This document shows positions 52,591 to 64,000 of a DNA stretch of 64,000 nucleotides, piece by piece; the stretch's first letter is position 1, and each line of letters begins with the position of its first letter. The stretch spans positions 19,489,001 through 19,553,000 of the forward strand of contig JARWIR010000010.1 of NCBI GenBank assembly GCA_029959085.1, in the 5' to 3' direction. A model generated the notes under the pieces. The model worked only from the letters and a program-made list of their open reading frames with translations. It ran no database searches and was not told where the DNA came from. The DNA is from Nemophila menziesii (taxonomy: Eukaryota > Streptophyta > Magnoliopsida > Boraginales > Hydrophyllaceae). A program made the position numbers and the translations under genes.

Positions 52591-52986
52591 ATGGCACAGA
52601 ATCTTTATGTTCCATGCCTTCACTTGAAGGAAGGCAGATTTCACCTTCACGCTATATCTCCTTCACAAGGAGAGGATTGCATGCATATAAGGTACACTAA
52701 TCATGGCGCTAGTGAAGACGATTTTAAGGATTTCTTGCAAATGGAACAAAATCTTCCATTGATCTCCGTAGAGTGTCCATATATACTTCCACCTATCGCT
52801 GCAGCTGATGTTGCACCCCCTACTATCCCTGCCTGGATTACTAACCACTTGAATAATAATTTCGAATTGTATAGGGTGCTCATCACTTGTGGATTTGCCA
52901 CAGCATATTCTGTGATCGGTGGCAGTTACAAATATGGTATTTTTTATATTGGAGGTATTATTGCTTTTTACAAGTTCCTAGTATAA
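52591..52986 (+). CDS. Unknown 131-residue protein with C-terminal hydrophobic segments, copy 2
   Basis: Paralogue of 22392-22787 with four amino-acid changes (F to L at residue 10, Y to N in MEQNLPL, and A to T twice in the APPTIPAWIT stretch) and one silent change. Same length and hydrophobic end. The TATA box used by copy 1 is altered here, but an alternative TATAAATA lies about 85 bp upstream of the ATG. No known domain is recognised. It could be a small membrane-anchored protein or a captured fragment. Confidence 0.58.
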   Translation: MAQNLYVPCLHLKEGRFHLHAISPSQGEDCMHIRYTNHGASEDDFKDFLQMEQNLPLISVECPYILPPIAAADVAPPTIPAWITNHLNNNFELYRVLITCGFATAYSVIGGSYKYGIFYIGGIIAFYKFLV

Positions 52987-53690
52987 ATAATTATATCACC
53001 TTTGCTATGTACAACTTATTTTGAATAATTTTATCAGGTGATACAATTGTTTTGATTTCTACAAGTTATTGTGAATAATTATATAGGCAGATGTTAGGTG
53101 ATACAGTTGTTTTGACTTTCTATTTGGAAAACCTAATTAATTGTCTATTTTGCATAATTGTTAATTTTGGACATGTGGTGAACCCTTAATTTCACATATC
53201 TCTGTATCTCTTGGTATATCAATTTCTCCAAGTTATGTTTAAAGATGCATCACGGGTGGAGTCTAAAAAGGACTAAAATAGTAGCCCCAGTTGCACAATC
53301 TGCGGTGGGTTTATAGGTGATCAATAAAATTGAGTGGCATCTTTAGATTCATTAAATTGTTTACTAGTATGGAAACATAATTGTTTTTTTTTTGTGTACA
53401 AAGTTGTACAAATACAAATGAACGTTACTAGAATTATTGCAGCAAACTGACGAAGCATATTATATATACAAATAAGAAACTAAGTTTTGCTAGGTCTATT
53501 TAGATAAGAAGTAAATTGTTGATGCAATATTTCCTGAGCTTCTTCTTTGAATAAAATATTCTGTTTAACGCTCCTACATAATTCGTCAACTGCTGATTAT
53601 ATTTATTTGAGATATGTGAAATTTTTCATTGTTGAATTATACAAACGGTGTACATTTCTAAGCACAGCTGCAGGATTCGTCTCTAAAATC
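52987..53690. other. AT-rich region of segment B copy 2, no gene seen
   Basis: Counterpart of 22788-23480 with several indels, including a short duplication of TATTGTGAATAATTATATAG near 53065. Confidence 0.5.
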
Positions 53691-54510
53691 GTCAAAGTGG
53701 TCTTTACTATCTAGTCGTTAAAAGAATTACCCGTTAAATATTACGGGTTACTTTTGTTGACCGCTTACCTCCAATGATCATTTCAATGGTCGGCAAAAAT
53801 TAACTACACTTTTGTGATTGCTAGTTGTCCTAAATTTTTAATGACAAATAGTGGTCACTAAAAGTGATCGCTAAATCCTTATTATCGTTAGTCTCGCTCT
53901 AAACCAAAGTCGCCTAAGCGTTTTAAAGTGTGACCCGTCTAAAATTTCTCTCGAATGCTCAAATTAATAAACTAGTCAATCGTATTTAATGAGTTACCCA
54001 ACGCGAGTACTACCTAGCATGCTATTCCATAGATAACTAATTTAATTTAATCCAACCAAACTCATAAAGAAAAAATGAAGAAAAAACTAATTAGTTTATA
54101 GTTTGAACAGGCTAGAAAAGAAGAAAGGTAAGGTTTTTCAAATTTTAAGTCTATATTTTGAATTTGTCATTTTTTTAGGTTAATAATAGTGAATTATTAT
54201 TATTTTATAGTTAAATATATGTTATTTATGTTAAATTTATCTACTTTAAATATATTAGCATGTAAATATTATTCAAATCAATGTATTAGTAATATATATA
54301 ATATAAAATAATATAAAAATCATTGGTGAAAACCGTCTAAATTCTGATTAATGGGCCGCCTAACCATCTAGGCATCCGAAGGTGGTCGACCGTCCGAGTA
54401 GTGTCTAACACATTTTTAAACAATGATCATTAGCGACCACCACAGTTGTAGCTAAATGTCTAAAAACTAAACACCTTTTTTTGTGACAAAAATAAAAAAA
54501 GTATTTTATT
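53690..54510 (-). repeat. Subterminal-repeat-like region, copy 2
   Basis: Counterpart of 23480-24300 with the same AGTGGTCAC and TAGCGACCAC motifs. Confidence 0.45.
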
Positions 54511-54561
54511 TACAAACCGATTATAATAATAATTTTAGTAAAATAAAAGTTTAATTACATA

Positions 54562-56236
54562 CTAAAATAATAAATAATTAACTTTCAAAAATATAAAATA
54601 AAAATAATTACAAACAGAAATAATACTATGATTAGAATATGATAAAGTTTCAATAAAATTGAATACATCATGAATAAAAGTCGTGATATTAATAAAGTCA
54701 GGAGGGGAGGGAGGAAGTTCTATCGTAAGACTGGGTCGCGCCAGTATCTCTTTATCTCTGAGTCTCAAAAGACTTGAAGATGATCCTTCCGTGCGTGGAT
54801 TACTCAGTTGCAGATTACTCAACTCTGTTGGACCAGTTGGGACGATATTCGACGAGGCCTTACTCTGCGGCAGTATAAGATGGTTGATATGTCTAACCAG
54901 CTGCAAACAGTTCTAGGGAGTCAAGACTGCATCAATCAGGATGGTTGTGGTAGTAGCACTTCACTCCTAATCCTGGGCTCTGCCTGGGGCAGTAATGCAG
55001 ACAATATCATTCATGACCTCGACTATTTGTGGATAGGTATTGATCGTCCATTTCTGATCCATGCACATATCCGGTTCCTGGCTCTGGGTTGGAACGACTA
55101 GTCAAACTCTCGACTTTCAACAGTTTCATGACAAACCCATACACTGTCCTGATCTGATTTTCCCTGGTCAACGGATGTAATGGTGTGGCTGAGGACACTG
55201 AGACATCACTTGAAGACTCGGAAGTCTAATCAATCCTCGTATTCAAGTCAACCTACAAGTAGAAAAAATTGTTAGTCAAAAAAATTTAACTATTCAATTG
55301 CACTCAAAATGTAATTTACATTGCATTGATGGAAACACTCATATCTCCAGTATCCCATATTTTTCTGCCCAATTTTGCTGTAAAAATCAGTTATCTTGGG
55401 TTTCTTATCCGGCCTCTCAGCCGCTGGTGTAAGTGTAAGAGCATCGGGATCGACCGATGTCTTTGGTTGAAACTCAGGGATTTCCTCCTCGGCACCTGTA
55501 AAACAACAAATTACGAGTTAATAGAATGAGTTTTATTTTGTAAAGTAAATGATGAAAAATACGATAACATTACCTCCACCAGCCAGTGACTGGTCTGTGT
55601 AAGGGTGGTTGAGTTGTGACCACTAGTGGGGCCCTACTTATCTTTATTCTTTTTTTTCCTACAACTTATCTTGCCTATTTAAATTTATTTTAGTTAATAG
55701 ATATGTAAATAAAAAAAATATTAAATACTTTTTTACCTGGAATTATTTACTACCACATATGCAATATCAACTCGAACTCGTCTGGACTCATATCCTTGGG
55801 AGGTACCGGACTCGAGCCAATTTATATGTATTGTCCCCTTTTGATCATGGTACCTATTACAACATTTTTCATAGACGTGCAGTTCTATGTTTGACCAGTC
55901 CGCACTGTTTCTCCAGTCCTCCATGAGGTAATATTACTACAAAAATACAATAAAAATTAACCACAAAATTTTAATTTAACAAATATAAATAAAAAACAGA
56001 ACTTACTTCGAGATGAGTCCAGATCAGGTTCCTTTTGCTCAGTGAGAGGCGTTCTACTCAAGATAGGGTTTTTCAGATATGATCTCTAATGGTGTCCCTA
56101 TAACCCGTACCACGCGGTGTGTTGTATCCCCAATGAGGTTCCACGTCCCATCCTCTCAGCAAAAGTCTACTAACACAACTCCACCATATTTTTTCTTAGC
56201 CATCTCCGCCGTTTGGAGAATACTCTTACCCCTCAC
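54562..56236 (-). pseudogene. En/Spm (Ptta-like) transposase locus, decayed, copy 2
   Basis: Minus-strand exon-like blocks with clean splice sites: 56236-56080 (VRGKSILQTAEMAKKK, then a TGA after VDFC where copy 1 has CGA), about 55936-55738 (acceptor TTTTGTAG, donor TTCCAG|GTAAAA), about 55633-55576 (HNSTTLTQTSHWLVE), about 55497-55325 (acceptor TTTTACAG, FQPKTSVDPDALTL, KKPKITDFYSKIG) and a Ser-rich end (55198-55007). A further open frame at 54906-54562 contains LRDKEILARPSLTIELPPSP, frameshifted in copy 1. Unlike copy 1 it is not cut by the solo LTR. It has fewer lesions but is still broken. Confidence 0.45.
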
Positions 56237-57786
56237 TGGTAGGTCCTTGTGTGTTATAAAATAATGCGGATAAAGTAGAGGAACCACTAACTGCAAGTGT
56301 ACAGTTATCTCAAGTAATATATGATAGTCAAGTACGTTCTCAGGGATGGAATAGGTTGACTCTAATGTTATCAAATAGTGGAATAATTGCAAATACGAAA
56401 AAGTAAAAGATATGATGTTTGTTGGGGTTTTTGATTAACAACTAAAGTGAAAAAGTAATTTAAATACTAAATTAATTAAACTAGAATGGAAATAATGCAA
56501 GTAATTAAGGTAGACACAAGAGAAAAGTAGAACTTGAGTCACGCTAGGGTTTCACCGCAAACTTTCCTAATTAATGTTTTCTTTTAAGGGTTGAATTGAT
56601 ATTAATACGCTATTCGGGATTTTAAAGTCTCTTAGCCCCCGTAATGGTGAACCTAAAAGCTCTCATACGGTCTTCTAAACCCCCTGAGGGTGATTAAAAC
56701 CACTTTCAGATGATTAAAACTTACCACTTTGTCTATTGGCTAGTCAAGTCTGTCAAGGTCATTGGCGGATACCAACGGCAAATACCTAGTTAAACCCCCC
56801 GTCAAGGTGATCCATACTCCACTATATGGAATAGCCTAGGTACTAAAACTCATTTCTAGTTCATGACTCTAAGGTTAATAAATAAGCATAAAGTAAAAGC
56901 CAACGTAAAATAAAAGCTCAAATTAATTTATTCAATCCCAAATCAAAAAAACACTAATTATTCAAGAACGGGTTCAACCCATGTTGCGATTCTCAAGTAC
57001 AAAGTAAATTTAGCTCATAATTGAAATTAACACGAAAAAAATAAAATTAATTTTATTCATGTTTTACAGAAAGAAAATAAATTGAAAGAACCTAATTAGG
57101 ATGTTGGATTTGGTTGTTGATTTGGAGAGATTGAATTCTCCAGCTCTTGGCTTCTTCCTTCTTCCTTGCTTCTGCTCTTTTCTCTGACACTCTGACTTTT
57201 TGTAAAAATGTATTGTGTGTAAAAATAAAGTCAAAAAGCCTATTTATACTATTAAATTCGGACTTGAGCTATTTTAAATGAATTAAATAAATATTGAATG
57301 GCCCAAGTCCAAATCACATAACTGTTGTACACCCTCCACTAAAACGGCTATAACTTTGTCAATTTAATTCCGAATTGAAGCATTCATCTTGCTAATTCTT
57401 CGTAACTTGATAGGGCACGAATCTTTTGTACAACTCAGAGGCTTAATCCACGTTTAAGTAGCTCGAAAACAACAATTACCATCAGCCTTCCAGATTTGCA
57501 GCTCAAATTTGAAAACTCTTCGGGATATTTCTTCTAGCTTTTGACTTCTTTACACGATCTAAGACTTCTATTCTTGATTCCTCTCCTTTCTAGTATTAGA
57601 AACATACAAACTTTTCACTAAAACAAACCACTTTACGCGCAAAAGGTTAATAAATCAAAAAACTAAAATCTAAGAAGAACAAATGAAATATAACATATTA
57701 TCGCTAAAAGTCTATCAGATTAGTCAAATAATCACCAAATTTGATGTCTCCTAAAGATATATAAATAGAAAAAAGATGAGACATCA
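56237..57786 (-). repeat. 3' LTR of gypsy G2, copy 2
   Basis: 1550 bp, duplicated together with its neighbours from the same insertion as 27645-29206. Confidence 0.85.
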
Positions 57787-59407
57787 AGACCCCAAACTCA
57801 AACCTTTGTCGTCCCGACAAAGTAAAATTTAAAACAAAGGGTTAAGGTGAATGCAGAGATGCAGAACCTAGTAAATACACCCAAAGCAATACTTAAAATA
57901 AATCTCATATAGCAAACATTAGGAACTAATATACACATACACTAATCATGCAAAATCAAACACAAATAATATCAATCTTAAAATTAACTTCACAATGCTA
58001 GAAGGTTACACTTGTACTTATCTCAATATGATGGCTATGGAGTGTTCCTCGATCCTCACTCGCTTTGAACTCTCCACTTAGCATAGTCCCTATTAACTTA
58101 CCATCTATCTAGGAATCACGAGGACTTTATGGTTTTAGCGTAGGCTTAGGGATAGTGTGGTATGTATATTTGGTAAATTTGAAGTGAGCTTTTGGCTCTC
58201 TCCTCACATACCATCAACAACTGTCCACGAGCTCGAGTTTACACTTGAATAACGTTCTCACTCAACCCATTTGATGCACTAATTTCGCATCCCCACATTA
58301 ACCCAATTATTACTAAGATGATTCTTAGAAATTTCCTCTTTGCCGGGTATTTTATTCATTCTTTATTTTTCTATTTCAAATTCTTTTCTTTTTCTCTTTT
58401 TTTTTGTACATGAGCAAACCGGGTTCCCAGTTTTGTGATAACCGGGTTCCTGGTTCGAACTGTATTGACTATTTCATTTTTTTTTCAATCCCGGCAAAGG
58501 GTTACAAATAATATCATCATCTGAAATTCTGCCTCAATACAAGTACCTATACTTCCCTCCCAAAATAATTTCCCAAAATATGGACACACCACCCCAAACT
58601 CAAGCTCGAGACAGGTCCCAGGATCATGCTTCAAGTGCGGGTCATTTGGAAATGCCTAATAAACTAAGGGGATATGGGCTTATATCGTGGCGACAAAAGA
58701 AAAGGCTTTAAGGCTCAAAATTGGGCTAAGAAGGATATAAATAATACAAGGGATAGAAGGATAAAAAGGTCTCAAATGGCTAACAAAGAACTGCCCCTAT
58801 CATTTTCCTAGTTTCATGGTTCGTCTCTAGTTCATACCTAAGTGGGTTCTGTACTAATTTAGATCTCACATTCTACAAACCAAACATTTTCCTTAAGTAC
58901 AAGTTTACTTCTTTTGCATTGTTCATTAATTCTTCCTATCCATTACCTATGTTTGCATGCAATTAAAGTGCGTTTTATACTAATTCCTAAAGTCCACTAT
59001 TTACTATCATAGATTTATCAAAAGCATGCTTAATGGGGACATATAAGATCTTCTACAGTCAAACGCAACTCCAAATTAACTTTATTGAAAGCAATTAAAA
59101 CAAATAACACGTAAAAAATGGGATGAGGCAACGAACCCCACCCAAACTGAAAAATGAGTCGTGTCCCCACGACTCGAAAAGACTCGATAAAGCAATAAAC
59201 TAATATACACTAAATGAGAAGGGATAGAAAACGTATCTTAACCAGCACGAGGCTGGTTGTCGGTGTTGTGTCCAAGTAGAGAGTCCTTCGTAAGTAATCC
59301 ATATGTGGCGTGTTGGATTGTGCTCACCCCAAGTAGCATATTTCTAAGAAGGCCTAACACTTTTGGTACATTTCCTAAAGTAGCAATCTTATTATCTTGA
59401 TTCTCAT
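57787..59407 (-). other. Internal non-coding DNA of gypsy G2, copy 2
   Basis: Collinear with 29207-30780. No frame supported. Confidence 0.55.
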
Positions 59408-60240
59408 TCAACACCCGAATTTCATTTTCAACTCATTATTAGAATGGACCTTCTTCTTTGGTGGAGGAGCTCTGGGATTCTTCATCGGTTGGGTTGCGTC
59501 ATTATGGGCGTTTTCAATGGAATTCAATGTCATTGCATCTCCTTGTTCTGAAGGCTCAACCTCTTCTCTCCTATGCGGTACTTTTGCGTCTAGACACAAG
59601 GCAGTGATGGTACATGGGAACTTAACATTTTGTTGAACAGTTGGGATTTTCTCGAACTCCATGATAGTGTCATAAATCACACGAGCAACATCAATTTCTT
59701 GATTTTCAATAATACACTTTATGAATATTACATGCTTCTTCTTCAATTCGGAGGTATGGGTAATACCAAAGAAGGTAGGGATTATGAATCGTGACCATAC
59801 CTTAGCACAAGCTAACAGATAGCTACTATCAACTTGCCCAGCATATCTCTCACCAGTTGGAATAGGGCGTTTCCCATGAATTAAGACTTTGTCCCAAAGA
59901 GATTCCTACTCAAAAGATGGTAATTAAGTCTTTATAATATGGGCAAGGGCCAGTAAAGTTTAGCAATTTCAAAGTCTTGCAAATTAGCTCAATTGATAAG
60001 GGTAATACCTTTTTACGGACGATAATAGACTGTTTGTTCGAAACGGCTACTCCTTCATAAAAGTCACGTACCAAGGTGCGGATAAAAATAAGGTTTCGCT
60101 ATTTCAATTCGGTCAACCCAAAATTATCACTAGCAATAGCATAACTCTTAAACTCGCTGTTCATAATACCAGAAAGGAATCCTTTTTCAAAACCAAACTT
60201 TAAATAATTAATTCTGTCACAAACCTGATCAGACCAACTC
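59408..60240 (-). pseudogene. Gypsy G2 gag-like protein, copy 2
   Basis: Counterpart of 30636-32380. The frame 59746-59408 (KKKHVIFIKCIIENQEIDVA) is shifted near 59430 relative to copy 1. The upstream Transposase_32-type block (about 60240-59900) has several indels. No MITE is present between them. The 5' part is separated by the CACTA element. Confidence 0.55.
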
Positions 60241-60394
60241 ATTGCTACTCTCTTTGGTTTTTGTGCTATAGCTTTTTTCGGGTAACTCTTAATTATGATA
60301 CGGGTTCCTTAGGAATTTCCTTTTCAATTTCTTCTTCTTCATCAACCAAAGTATAGCAGGACGCTACTACAGTTCAGGGATTTTCCCACGACAG

Positions 60395-60665
60395 CTTACC
60401 GACGACACGCAGTTTCGTCGGTAAAGTTTTGTTATTTACCGGCGACAGCAATTTACCCACGAGAAACAGTCGCCGGTAATTTACCAACGACGTGTCTCGT
60501 GGGTAAAGGGTCAAAACGCCGTCGTTATATATATTTTTTTTAAATTTTTTTTGTTTGGATTTGTCGTCGGTAAATTACCGACAACAACGTAGTCGTCGGT
60601 AATTGTATCATTTACCAACGACAATTATTGTTTACCGATGAAATTACGTGTCGTTGGTAAAAAAA
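60395..60665 (+). repeat. CACTA subterminal repeats (TTACCGACGAC family)
   Basis: About eleven copies of TTACCGACGAC / GTCGTCGGTAA and close variants in both orientations within 270 bp (for example 60409, 60428, 60440, 60468, 60566, 60576, 60594, 60610 and 60650). Arrays of this kind are the binding sites of the TNPA-type regulator in En/Spm. Confidence 0.85.
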
Positions 60666-61414
60666 CGTGTATATTATTCTGGACAGACTGTATTTTTATC
60701 TCTTTAAACCCCAAAAACTCCATTTTTCCTCCCAATTTCTCCCAAAAACATCAATCAATCTCATTCAAATTTTTTGCAATACCTTCTCCAATTCATCTTT
60801 AACCATTTGCAAGATTACAATCAAGGTGGGGCATCCTCAATACACAATTTCATCCACAAATATTAGGTAAATTCTTGATTTTTTTTATTATCATATTTGG
60901 TGTAATTATTGCAATATTACGTGTTTAGGTTAAGTAATACATTATCAAGGTTGGGACTTCATCATCAATTTCCAATTTCTTCCACCAATGCAAGGTATTT
61001 TCTTTAAATTTAAACTTTTAAATTTTTTTTTATACATGGATTTTGATTTGTGTATTAGTTGCTATAAGTTATGATTGTGTATATTTTTTGATTGTCTTGT
61101 TAATTATTATGTGTAAATCATGCATACATTCATTTATTTCTATTATGTTCTCATATACTGTTGTATTTGTGTATTTAATTATATGAAATTGTTTATATAT
61201 TTATTGTGTTGTAATTTTAATTATTTATTTATTGTGATGTAATTTTATTTATTTATGGGTTTGTAATTATATTCAAGCCATTGGTTTGTAATTTGTATTA
61301 TTATTATTCATTGTGTTGTAACTTTTATTCATTTTATTAATTGGGTTGTAATAATTATTTATTTTATTTTCATATGAATGTAGTTGTCTAGTTATCTAAA
61401 ATTGTTGTAAAGAT
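60666..61414 (+). other. CACTA leader region, no coding frame
   Basis: Two similar exon-like segments (60818-60867 and 60946-60993) share ATCAAGGTNGGG, CAATTTC and CCAC, and each is followed by a GT donor-like site (GGTAAATT and AGGTATTTT). The rest is AT-rich with many ATTTATT stretches. It probably represents spliced 5'UTR. Confidence 0.45.
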
Positions 61415-63934
61415 ATGGCTTTGGATAAGAGTTGGATGGATGCGACGGATTTACTCGATCCAGACTATGTTATGGGGGTTTTGGATTTTATCGCATATGC
61501 AAAACAACAAAAAAAATCATAAAGATCTTATTTATTGCCCGTGTAACTATTGTAAAAATTATCGTCGATTACCCACTCGGACGGTTACGGGCCACCTTTA
61601 TAAGGAAGGGAAGTCGTATCGGGTTTGGACAAAACACGGTGATCAGTTGGTCATTCCCGAAGAAAATCCTATTCCGAACATAGTTAATGAAATTGCTGAG
61701 GTTTATGACGATGTGAGACACAGTTACGATGTTAGCGGACATCAGGGTGACACCGAGATGAGAGACGCAGAAATTCCAATTAGTAGCAGTTTCGAAAAAC
61801 TGTTTAACGAATTGGAGACAGAATTATATCCGGGTTGTAAAGCGATGAGTTCATTGAACTTCATTGCCAAGCTTATGCACGTAAAAGTAAAGAAAAAGTG
61901 GACTAACATGTCATTTACCGAGCTATTGGAGTTGGTTGGTCGTATTTTTCCTAAACCTCACACTTTGCCCGATTCTTATGATGCATGCAACAAGAAGTTG
62001 AAAAGTTTGGGTATGGGGTATATTACTATCGATGTTTGTTTGAACGATTGTGCCATATTTTACAAAGAGAATAAAGATCTCGATAAGTGTCCAGTTTGCA
62101 GCGAGTCTAGATGGGGCCCAAAGAAGGGTATCAAAGTACCGCATAAGAAGCTTCGTTACTTTCCGATTGCTCCCAGATTACAGCGACTATACGCTTCAAA
62201 GCACACCGCTGAAGACATGATATGGCACCATACCGGAAAGAGTGCCGATCTAGATGTGTTGCGTCATCCGGTTGATGGTGATGGTTGGAAGAGATTTGCA
62301 GCGCTACATCCTGAGTTTGCTAGCGAACCTCGTAATGTATTTTTGGGTCTCGGCATCGACGGGTTTTGTCCTTTCTCTATGCAAAACAACTCGTACAACA
62401 TGTGGCCTTTCATATTAACCGTCTATAACTTGCCACCGTGGGTATGCATGAAGGAAACCACATTTCAGTTTTGTCTGTTGATTCCGGGTCCTCGTTCATC
62501 CGGTAAGGACATGGATGTTTACCTCCGCCCTATGATAGATGAGTTGGACGAGTTGTGGGGTAAAGGGATCCTAACGTATGATGCCCATACAAAGCAAGAG
62601 TTTACTATGAAGGTTTGTCTATTTTCCACGACCAATGATTTCCCCACTCGGTCATACATTTCAGGATGGTCGGGTCAAGGTTACATGGCTTGCCCAGAAT
62701 GCATGGATTCTACTCCGTCATTGGGTGTGAAAAAATGTGTGGTTTACTTTGACCATAGACGTTGGTTACCTACCGGACATCGGTTTAGAAAAGAAAGTGT
62801 TTTGTACCCGCAAACCAATTATATTAGCCGACAGAGGAAACATAGTCTAGCTAGTATTCAGACACAGTTAGATGGCCTTCCCATTGTGTTTCCCGGCAAA
62901 CACAAGGATCTTGGGGGAAAGATCGTGAGGCAAACTGGTCCACGTCTATTCAATTGGAAGAAAAAGAGTATCTTTTATCGTTTACCTTATTGGTCCGAAA
63001 ATTTGTTGAAACATAACATTGATGTCATGCATTGCGAGAAAAACGTGTGTGATGCTCTTCTCGGTACAGTTATAGCACTCGATGGGAAAGTAAACAAAGA
63101 TAACGTTAAGGCGCGACAGGATCTTGAGAAAATGAAAATCAGGAAAGAATTGTGGTTGACAACAAGAGGACCTAAAACGATTCTAAATCGGGGAAAGTAT
63201 ACATTGTCAGCGGAGAACAGGAAAATGTTTATTGAGTGATTACAGGCACAGAGTTTTCCCGATGGATTCGCTTCTAGTATGAGGAATAACGTTCAAGTCC
63301 ATCCGGGGAAGATCATTGGAATGAAATCGCATGATTGTCATGTTATGATGCAGTATCTTTTTGTTTGTTGTCTCCCCGAACTTCTAGATGATAAACCGAT
63401 TAGCGACACCATTATTGGGTTAGCTAACGTGTTTAGAGTCGTTTGTAACAAGAATCTGAGTAGGAAAGAGTTGGAAGACGGTAAGGCAAAAGTGGTTGAA
63501 GTGATGTGCAAATTAGAAATGATCTTACCTCCCGCGTTTTTTGATATAATGATCCACTTAGTCATTTACTTATACAATGAAGCGTTGTTAGGGGGCCCGG
63601 TTCAAATGCGGTGGATGTACTCATTTGAAAGGTATTTGAAGAAGTTGAAAGAGTATATTCGAAACTCGGCTAGGCCTGAGGGTTCCATAGCCGAGGGTTA
63701 CGTGGCGGAAGAGACGTTGACCTTCATATCACGGTGTCTTAGTGAAGAAAAAACAAAGTTCAACGATCCAGGTAGATACAACGAACAACTGCCAGAACCA
63801 AAAGAGCTATCCGTTTTCAATTCTCAGTGTACTCCAATTGGCAAGAAAGAGTCAGGTGTTTTACCAGCTCTGCAGAAGGAGCAAGTCAGTTGGTATATTT
63901 TGAATAACTGCGACGAACTCGAATCATATAGGAC
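61415..63934 (+). pseudogene. CACTA TNP2 transposase with frameshift and nonsense codon, continues beyond a splice donor
   Basis: The start at ATG 61415 (MALDKSWMD) opens the transposase-associated domain. An A8 run at about 61510-61518 breaks the frame, which continues from 61440 in another phase (CPCNYCKNYRRLPT, GHLYKEGKSY). Then come TNP2 blocks: ITIDVCLNDC, CPVCSESRWGPKKG, GIDGFCPF (first catalytic Asp), IPGPRSSGKDMDVYL (second Asp) and NIDVMHCEKNVCDALLG (third acidic block). TGA at 63237-63239 interrupts; the same phase then stays open through SFPDGFASSM, MRWMYSFERYLKK and AEETLTFISRCL (DUF4218-like). GGAC|GTAAGT at 63935 is a good donor, so the apparent stop there lies in an intron. Transposases of this kind cut CACTA ends; these two lesions would prevent a full product. 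Confidence 0.88.
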
Positions 63935-64000
63935 GTAAGTAACATTTACTTATTTATATGTATATTCATATTTATATTTATATGTATATTCATATTTATA

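Larger units (their letters stand above)
52139..60360. repeat. Segmental duplication, segment B copy 2
   Basis: Partner of 21926-32480, without the solo LTR and MITE of copy 1, and ended by a CACTA insertion at 60361/60362. Confidence 0.9.
60362..64000 (+). mobile_element. CACTA (En/Spm) element, 5' part, cut by window edge
   Basis: Starts at CGCTACTACAGTTCAGGG, one base from the CACTACTACA terminus usual for the family, exactly where collinearity with segment B copy 1 ends. Subterminal repeats (60395-60665), an AT-rich leader and a TNP2 transposase follow. The 3' end lies outside the window, so the 3-bp target duplication cannot be checked. Confidence 0.88.

Noticed and set aside
1..64000. 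tRNA or rRNA genes
   Set aside because: I looked for the GGTTCGAATCC-type T-arm and rRNA blocks and found none convincing. A tRNAscan or Rfam search would be decisive.

Overview
This is AT-rich nuclear DNA from a flowering plant, most likely a eudicot. The evidence is spliced genes with GT/AG introns, plant-only transposon families (CACTA TNP2, Mutator-like elements with a Ulp1 gene, LTR retrotransposons with a tRNA-Asp primer site) and a plant-type ubiquitin-conjugating enzyme. I cannot name the species. There are no bacterial features, and I saw no rRNA or tRNA gene.

The backbone is an ancient tandem segmental duplication. Segment A (1745-3926 and 49948-52138) and segment B (21926-32480 and 52139-60360) are present twice at high identity. 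A ubiquitin-conjugating enzyme gene is also present twice, intact at 33765-34685 and broken at 48511-49103. Segment B carries a 131-residue reading frame of unknown function (22392-22787 and 52591-52986), a decayed En/Spm (Ptta-like) transposase locus, and a gypsy-type element (G2) inserted into that locus before the duplication. Most other elements sit in only one copy. They can therefore be ordered in time, and several have their empty site preserved in the other copy.

From left to right: 1-1742 is a LINE remnant and 1745-3926 is segment A copy 1. A small LTR retrotransposon spans 3927-21925 (247-bp LTRs, TSD taacc). Inside it lie a solo LTR of gypsy family G1 (4555-6063, TSD tcgtt) and a truncated G1 copy with an intact gag-like frame (7165-11870). 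Its right LTR holds a complete 9.3-kb Mutator-like element (12649-21908, 9-bp TSD tataatatt). Segment B copy 1 follows, carrying a private solo LTR (25589-27163) and a hAT-type MITE (31160-31889). Then come the intact E2 gene, two more MITEs, a second 5'-truncated G1 copy (37815-43766), a CACTA remnant (about 43800-47640), the E2 pseudogene with a 179-bp MITE upstream, segments A and B copy 2, and finally a CACTA element (60362 to the right edge) inserted in the G2 copy of segment B2.

The most striking object is the Mutator-like element. It encodes a two-exon MURA-like transposase (+) and, convergently, a six-exon Ulp1-type cysteine protease (-) whose introns are all phase 0. Its introns, UTRs and intergenic DNA hold more than 50 copies of a short motif (core CTCAG followed by W-ACTTTT). 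Nearly all lie on the sense strand of whichever gene they are in, so the two halves of the element carry inverted arrays. I know of no description of such an array, and it is my main candidate for an undescribed system.
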